From: Campylorhamphus procurvoides
Taxonomy: Eukaryota > Chordata > Aves > Passeriformes > Dendrocolaptidae
Reading direction: 5' to 3'
DNA: 64,000 bases
Assembly: GCA_013396655.1 (NCBI GenBank)
Contig: WBMV01004160.1
Coordinates: forward strand, 664,746-728,745
Within the stretch, counting starts at the first letter, position 1, and each line of letters begins with the position of its first letter. Shown here one piece after another: positions 59,340 through 64,000 of the stretch. The notes under the pieces were generated by a model. It ran no database searches. It was not told the DNA's origin and saw only the letters and a list, made by a program, of their open reading frames with translations. A program made the position numbers and the translations under genes.

Positions 59340-61060
59340 CATGTGATGTTTGCCCAGGCCTACTATAAATACTGAAATATTTAAAGGCAACCAGAGATGT
59401 ACAGATATGTTAATTTTCACATCTACCTGCAAAGTCAGTAATTTCACATGTTCAGTCAAACGAAATTTAAACTTTTCTTTATTAACTCAATTCCCTTTAT
59501 TCATTTGAATAAAAGAAGAATTGTTGGAGGAAAATGTACACAAAATAGACATGGCAGTTTCATAGTGGCCTTCTAAACCAAAAAGGCAGAAATAACTCAC
59601 AGCTCCTTCTGCCTTGCACAGAGAGATTGTGCATCTAACCATGGCAGGTCAGAAGGAACAAAGAGGAATATTAAGATTCATGAGCAAACAAACTAGCAAG
59701 AAACTGATCATTTACAAATTAATAACAAAATGTTAAAGGCATCATAAATAAATCCTACAAAGATTAGTTGGGTCTGTTTTTTTTTTTCCCCAGCACTGAA
59801 TATTTAACCCCAAGTAGCTAAAGTAGAAGAGAGAAATGTCCTAAACCAATCAGGGTAAAGACTTCCTAAAAAATGCTGGCAGTCTGAGCAGAGCTCAGCA
59901 CTGCTCTGGCTAGAATCCTATTTCTGCTTCAAGATTGTCACAAATTTATTAGCAAATTTGCCAAACTAAAATTGACTCCAACCACTTTGGAAAGAAGGTC
60001 TTTCCGATGAATTTCACTCCCAATTTCCATTCTCCCACTGAAAAGTTGTTCTCAACGTTGTTCTCAAATCAAATATTTTATTACAATCTTGTCTGACAAA
60101 CATCTTGAATACAAATTAATAGCTGGATTTCTAATGTTTTTATTCAAGAAATGACAGCACAATATAGTAATATGTGGCCAATGAGCAATCTTTTACTGCA
60201 CTTAACTCTCATCTACAAAAGTTGCCAGAAGAGTTTCTTTTCTCCCCTGCTCTTGTCCAACTTCTAAATCAAATTACAGCTAGTATTACTCATGTCTCAC
60301 TTTCTATGCTTCACACTTGTAGCTGGAAGAAGATAGGGAGGTGAGTAGGGTTGATCTAGTCATTTATTAATGTCAGGGAGCTTCAGGCTAGATCTATTCA
60401 GTGGGGGAGAAACATTGTTATTGCTCTCAGTAAATTGAGGCAGGTCACGTCAGTCTCCCAAACAAAAATTCTTCAGTTGTTCACATTTGCTAAATAAAGC
60501 TTCTCTGGCCAGCTGGCTGCTGACAGCCACGGAATGACAGCAGCAAGAAACATTGCACATCTCTCAGGCACCCGCAGGGAAAGCACTGTTGCCCCATATG
60601 AAGGTTCACAGAATTTCCAAGTAGCAAACAAAAAAGCACTGAGAAATTACTAGAAAAGGGGTGCTTGATAATACAGTTTTATATCTTTTTTAAGGAGGAG
60701 CTAGCTGTAACATCTCCTGCAGGCAAGGCTTTTTCTTTTCTTTTTCTTTTTTTTTTGCCATATTCTAAATATGGCTGACTTCTTATTTTTTTTAAATTAT
60801 GCCAAGTTTGGAGGTTAAGCTTGAATATTCATGTACATGGACATGTGCATTCAGTGATTGTTAAGATGTGAATTAATCTGTGATTGTAACTAGAACTAAC
60901 CTTTGAAAATAACTCTCAAAACAAGGGAATCGCTGCCAGACAGTGTATAGAAACCACAGTAATGCTGGCACCTTGGTGGAGGTGAGAGGTTCTTTCATAA
61001 TACTTTGGTATGGATTGCCGTTTTCTTCGTTGTACCACTGCATTAATGCAACCTTTCCCA
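59340..61060. other. Non-coding stretch, no gene supported
   Basis: AT-rich unique DNA. A CT-rich run (cttttcttttctttttcttt and following T's, about 60728-60757) is the main low-complexity feature. I see no gene. Confidence 0.6.
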
Positions 61061-61068
61061 TGCCTTAC

Positions 61069-61103
61069 CTGACTGGGATAACAAGTGCTTCTTCTTGGGA
61101 GTA
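61069..61103 (-). other. Candidate 35-bp microexon
   Basis: On the minus strand an acceptor (tattagtgtctgcag) is followed by 35 bp and then a near-perfect donor, GTCAG|GTAAGG. One frame reads YSQEEALVIPV. A second frame is also open, so the coding frame is not fixed. Microexons of this size occur in large neuronal genes, but there is no flanking exon in view to support it. The acceptor's pyrimidine tract is only moderate. Confidence 0.25.
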
Positions 61104-61119
61104 CTGCAGACACTAATAC

Positions 61120-63480
61120 TGAAATGTGTACAGCATCACAAACAGCCAGTGTAACATCCCGTTGGCAGGGCAGGAGCCCACAGCCTGGATGCAGTGTCCA
61201 AGTCTGGTTTCCCCAGGTGAGGCTCTGAAGGACGCTCAGCCTCAGCAGCCCTCAAGTGCAGAGGATTAGTGGGTGCTCAGCATGTCTCAGTATGAGCAAG
61301 ACTGAGCAGATCCAGCCCACACTGACTGCCTGGGTAAGGATTTTCTCATCTTATCCTCAAAGCTACTCAAATCCTGATCCTAACAGAGGTCTCAGGGGAC
61401 TTTTTAATTTTCATACTTCTCAAATTCAATTTAATTTAGTTGCCCCTCTCAAGTCAACTCAAAGACTTGGGGGGATTTGAGGAGAAATATGATCTTTTTT
61501 CATTAAAAGCAGGGTCTTATCGCAGATCTTTGTGATTTGTATTGTTCGGCAATAGGGGAGATCATGTAACTGGGAGTGTTTATTTTCTATGAGGCAATTA
61601 AGGTTGAGAGATATGATTGTAATTCTACGTGCTTACTTGCAAAACTATGTACTCACACCTGGGCTGGGCCTGGTCACTCTGGCACCAGTTGCCAAAGTTA
61701 TTTGTGTGTGCACATATCAAGGGCTTTGCGAGGTCAAAGAAAGACCATTCAATTGAGACTTGAGAAACCCTGTCAGTGTAAACAACATTCTTATCAATTT
61801 GAGAAAAATACTGATTTTTACATCATACTGCTCTTTTCCCATCAAATCTACAAAAATTATTATCAGTTGGGGTTTATTTCTCATGTTAAATAATTAGTCA
61901 CCTGAATTCCTAAACCCTTTTATTCTTGATTGTGCTAGTCCCCTTGTTTTGAACATTCAAACAAGTCCAAAATTGGGCTGGAATCAGTTCTTACAGTTCA
62001 AGTTTACTGGGCATACTTTTTTCCACAGGTTAAGGAAATGCTCCACTTCTAGCCACTAACAAATATTACACCTTGTTTTAATATCTCCTGAATAAAAAAA
62101 CCCCAACCAAACAAACAAAACATCACTACCACACAAGAAAAAAACAACTTACAGGACAGAGAGAAGGTTGCCTGGACAAGGCTATGACTTGCCAAGTAAG
62201 GACAGCCACAACTACTGATTACAAAAATGTAGTTTTATGTTTTGACTGGGGACAGGACCTTCCAGTAAAATAAGATGCCAATTAGCATTTACTGTAGATG
62301 AAAAAGACTGGGTTTTAACCTCCTGTAACACTAGAAGGAGCCGAGAACACTCCAGTTAGTCATGATATACAGGTACTCAGTTAATCATAAAGCACAAACA
62401 GACTCCTCAGATAATCACCCAAGAACTGCTAATTATGAAAAGAACAGATTATACTGAAAAATAAACCACACTTTAAAACTTTTCTCCTGGACAAGGTGAC
62501 TTTGTCTCTTTTCTTATACTGATGTTCATTACATTTAGTCCTTACTCAAGGGATTCCTTCTACTAACTCCCTATTCTCAGCTACATCTGACCTTTCAGAC
62601 CTATTCAGACTCATTAACCCTTAAAGTTAAAAATCCTGCACACTCATACTTCTCTTAATTAACTTCACTGCTTGTAACCAAAACCATTTAACCAGGAAGA
62701 ATTTGGTATGAAAGTTGGTTCACAATCACTCATTTATACTCCCTAAAATATGATACAAATAGGCTCACATCTTTCCCAGCGGGTGTCCAGTTCCTGCTTA
62801 CCCGAGTTCTTCCACTTCCAACAACTTCTACCCAAAGACCAGCCACATGAAGCTGATCCCAATGAAATTTCTGGTGACAAGAAGAAACACGGCAGTCCGA
62901 AGCACTTTTAGCCCTAGAGCATTCTCCTTAGGACGGAGGATCTATACTATTGAATTAGGATGAATTAGTACTGCATTATAGACTACTGCTGAATTAGTAT
63001 GTCATGAGTTCATCAGTATCATATAAGATCATGTTCAACATAAGAAGAGTACTTAACACTGATTGACTGCAAATTGTCCTCAAGCTCAAATAGCAGTATT
63101 GTCCTGTGGCATCAGAAATGTATGCAGAATCCAAAAAACTTGCACTACATCTTGCAATGTTTAACAAAAAATGCTACATGTACATCAGATTTGTTTGCCA
63201 GATTCTACAGTAGTATAACATAGAACAGTGAATATAGCTAAAAAATGAAATGCTCTGTTCAAAATATCTTATGGTTGATATCTAGAAGATTGACTAAAAC
63301 CTCTGGATAAAGATTATGGCCAAAGCTGCCACTCATCTGCCACCCTGGGACTTCCACTACAAGGGTAGATTTTTAAGGCTACACAAGACTACAAGACAAA
63401 ACTCTCACAAGCCTGAATATCTTCTAACAACCTTGTTTTTCACATCGTTATCCATATATGTGTACATGCGTAGGGATGCT
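61120..63480. other. Non-coding stretch, no gene supported
   Basis: Unique DNA, slightly GC-richer at 61140-61340. A CAAA-rich string follows an A-run near 62094-62125. A short tandem repeat of tgaattag units lies near 62951-62998. The frame at 61576-61893 has no recognised domain. Confidence 0.6.
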
Positions 63481-63490
63481 CACATACTCC

Positions 63491-63506
63491 AAAAAAAAAA
63501 AAAAAA
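63491..63506. repeat. A16 homopolymer
   Basis: Sixteen A after 'cacatactcc'. The preceding 200 bp contain a short frame (63316-63510), but it has no resemblance I know to an expressed gene, so a retrocopy tail is not claimed. Confidence 0.85.
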
Positions 63507-64000
63507 TTAAAAATATTTTATTGCAAAAGCTTAACCCACTTTGGAAAAAAACTAGTCCAGATGCAGCAGGTGTTACTTATGCTGGTTAGTGTGGCTGTGG
63601 AAGGCAGCATGCTCTGTGGTATAAAAACCCCATAGGATGCGAAGACTAAATGGAAATGAGATTATCGGGGTCTCTCTCTAGAGACAAAGTCATTATTCCA
63701 ACCAAATGATTATTCAAAATGAACAGTCTCTCACAGGGGACAAAAAAGATAGAATGAGGGTCATAGTGGGACAGTGTGCATTGTTCAAATATTGATAAAC
63801 AAGCCACACAGAGGGGATAGAGCCTAAGGTACCAGTCACAGCAACAGAATTGCCTATTTACTAGTTGAGGAGAATTACTGAGGTGAAAATCTACTGGGAA
63901 TGGACAGGGCAAAAGAATGCAGAAAGACAAATCAACCACTGTGGAAATCTTAGGAACCCCCTGACAGGGATGGAGCAGTAACTGCCATCTCCAGAAATAC
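63507..64000. other. Non-coding end of window, no gene supported
   Basis: Unique sequence with one 97-codon minus-strand frame (63646-63939) lacking recognisable domains. Whether it continues outside the window is unknown. Confidence 0.55.

Noticed and set aside
63316..63510. Frame beginning MAKAATHLPPW and ending in a poly(A) tract, like a retrocopy
   Set aside because: No resemblance to a known expressed gene, no visible target-site duplication, and the lysine end comes only from the A-run.
1..64000. CRISPR arrays, bacterial operons, phage or plasmid functions
   Set aside because: The repeat types, low coding density, splice-like signals and composition are those of a vertebrate nuclear genome. 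No regular spacer-repeat array was seen.

Overview
The window reads as vertebrate nuclear DNA from a bird, most likely a neoavian (non-galliform) species. The evidence is the repeat content. There are several CR1 LINE tails, including one with the typical avian 3' end (ccattctatgattct). There is also a complete solo LTR of the avian ERV-L type, which starts 'tgtcctggtttcagctggga' and is abundant in Neoaves. Base composition is AT-rich and CpG-poor, with A/T homopolymers and short microsatellites. There are no bacterial-style operons, rRNA/tRNA genes, CRISPR arrays or prophage-like gene blocks.

No complete protein-coding gene can be supported. The open reading frames are short, scattered over both strands and lack recognisable domains. 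The longest (about 160 codons near 45.7-46.2 kb) is about what chance allows in 64 kb read in six frames, and its first codon is GTG rather than ATG. The window is therefore a gene desert or the inside of one or more very large introns. A few short stretches do look like isolated exons flanked by splice signals: 3011-3208 (minus), 11709-11778 (plus), 27407-27521 (plus), 41983-42068 (plus, the best codon signature) and 61069-61103 (minus, microexon). None could be tied to a named gene.

Layout: 0-4 kb is unique non-coding DNA with one candidate minus-strand exon. 4.0-4.8 kb is a very old, minus-oriented CR1 copy including reverse-transcriptase-derived sequence, followed by a 27-bp perfect palindrome. 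5-23 kb is unique AT-rich DNA with a C-rich patch near 7.4 kb, a degraded CR1 tail at 14.7 kb and MIR-like remnants at 11.3 and 15.7 kb. About 23.0-23.3 kb is a compact, possibly regulatory block. 23-42 kb is unique DNA with a MIR-like remnant at 31.1 kb, a 4 x 15-bp tandem repeat at 36.1 kb and a 42-bp alternating purine-pyrimidine tract at 36.3 kb. 42-52 kb holds the best exon candidate, a GC-richer block at 46.4-47.3 kb and a CR1 tail at 51.75 kb. 55.44-56.02 kb is the solo LTR, followed by a G-quadruplex-prone run. 56-64 kb is unique DNA with an older CR1 fragment at 59.0 kb, a MIR-like remnant at 59.3 kb and a candidate microexon at 61.1 kb.

I found no convincing undescribed biological system. 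The points most worth checking are the orphan exon candidates, the perfect palindromes and the possible conserved regulatory block. All repeat assignments are from memory of consensus sequences, not from a database search.
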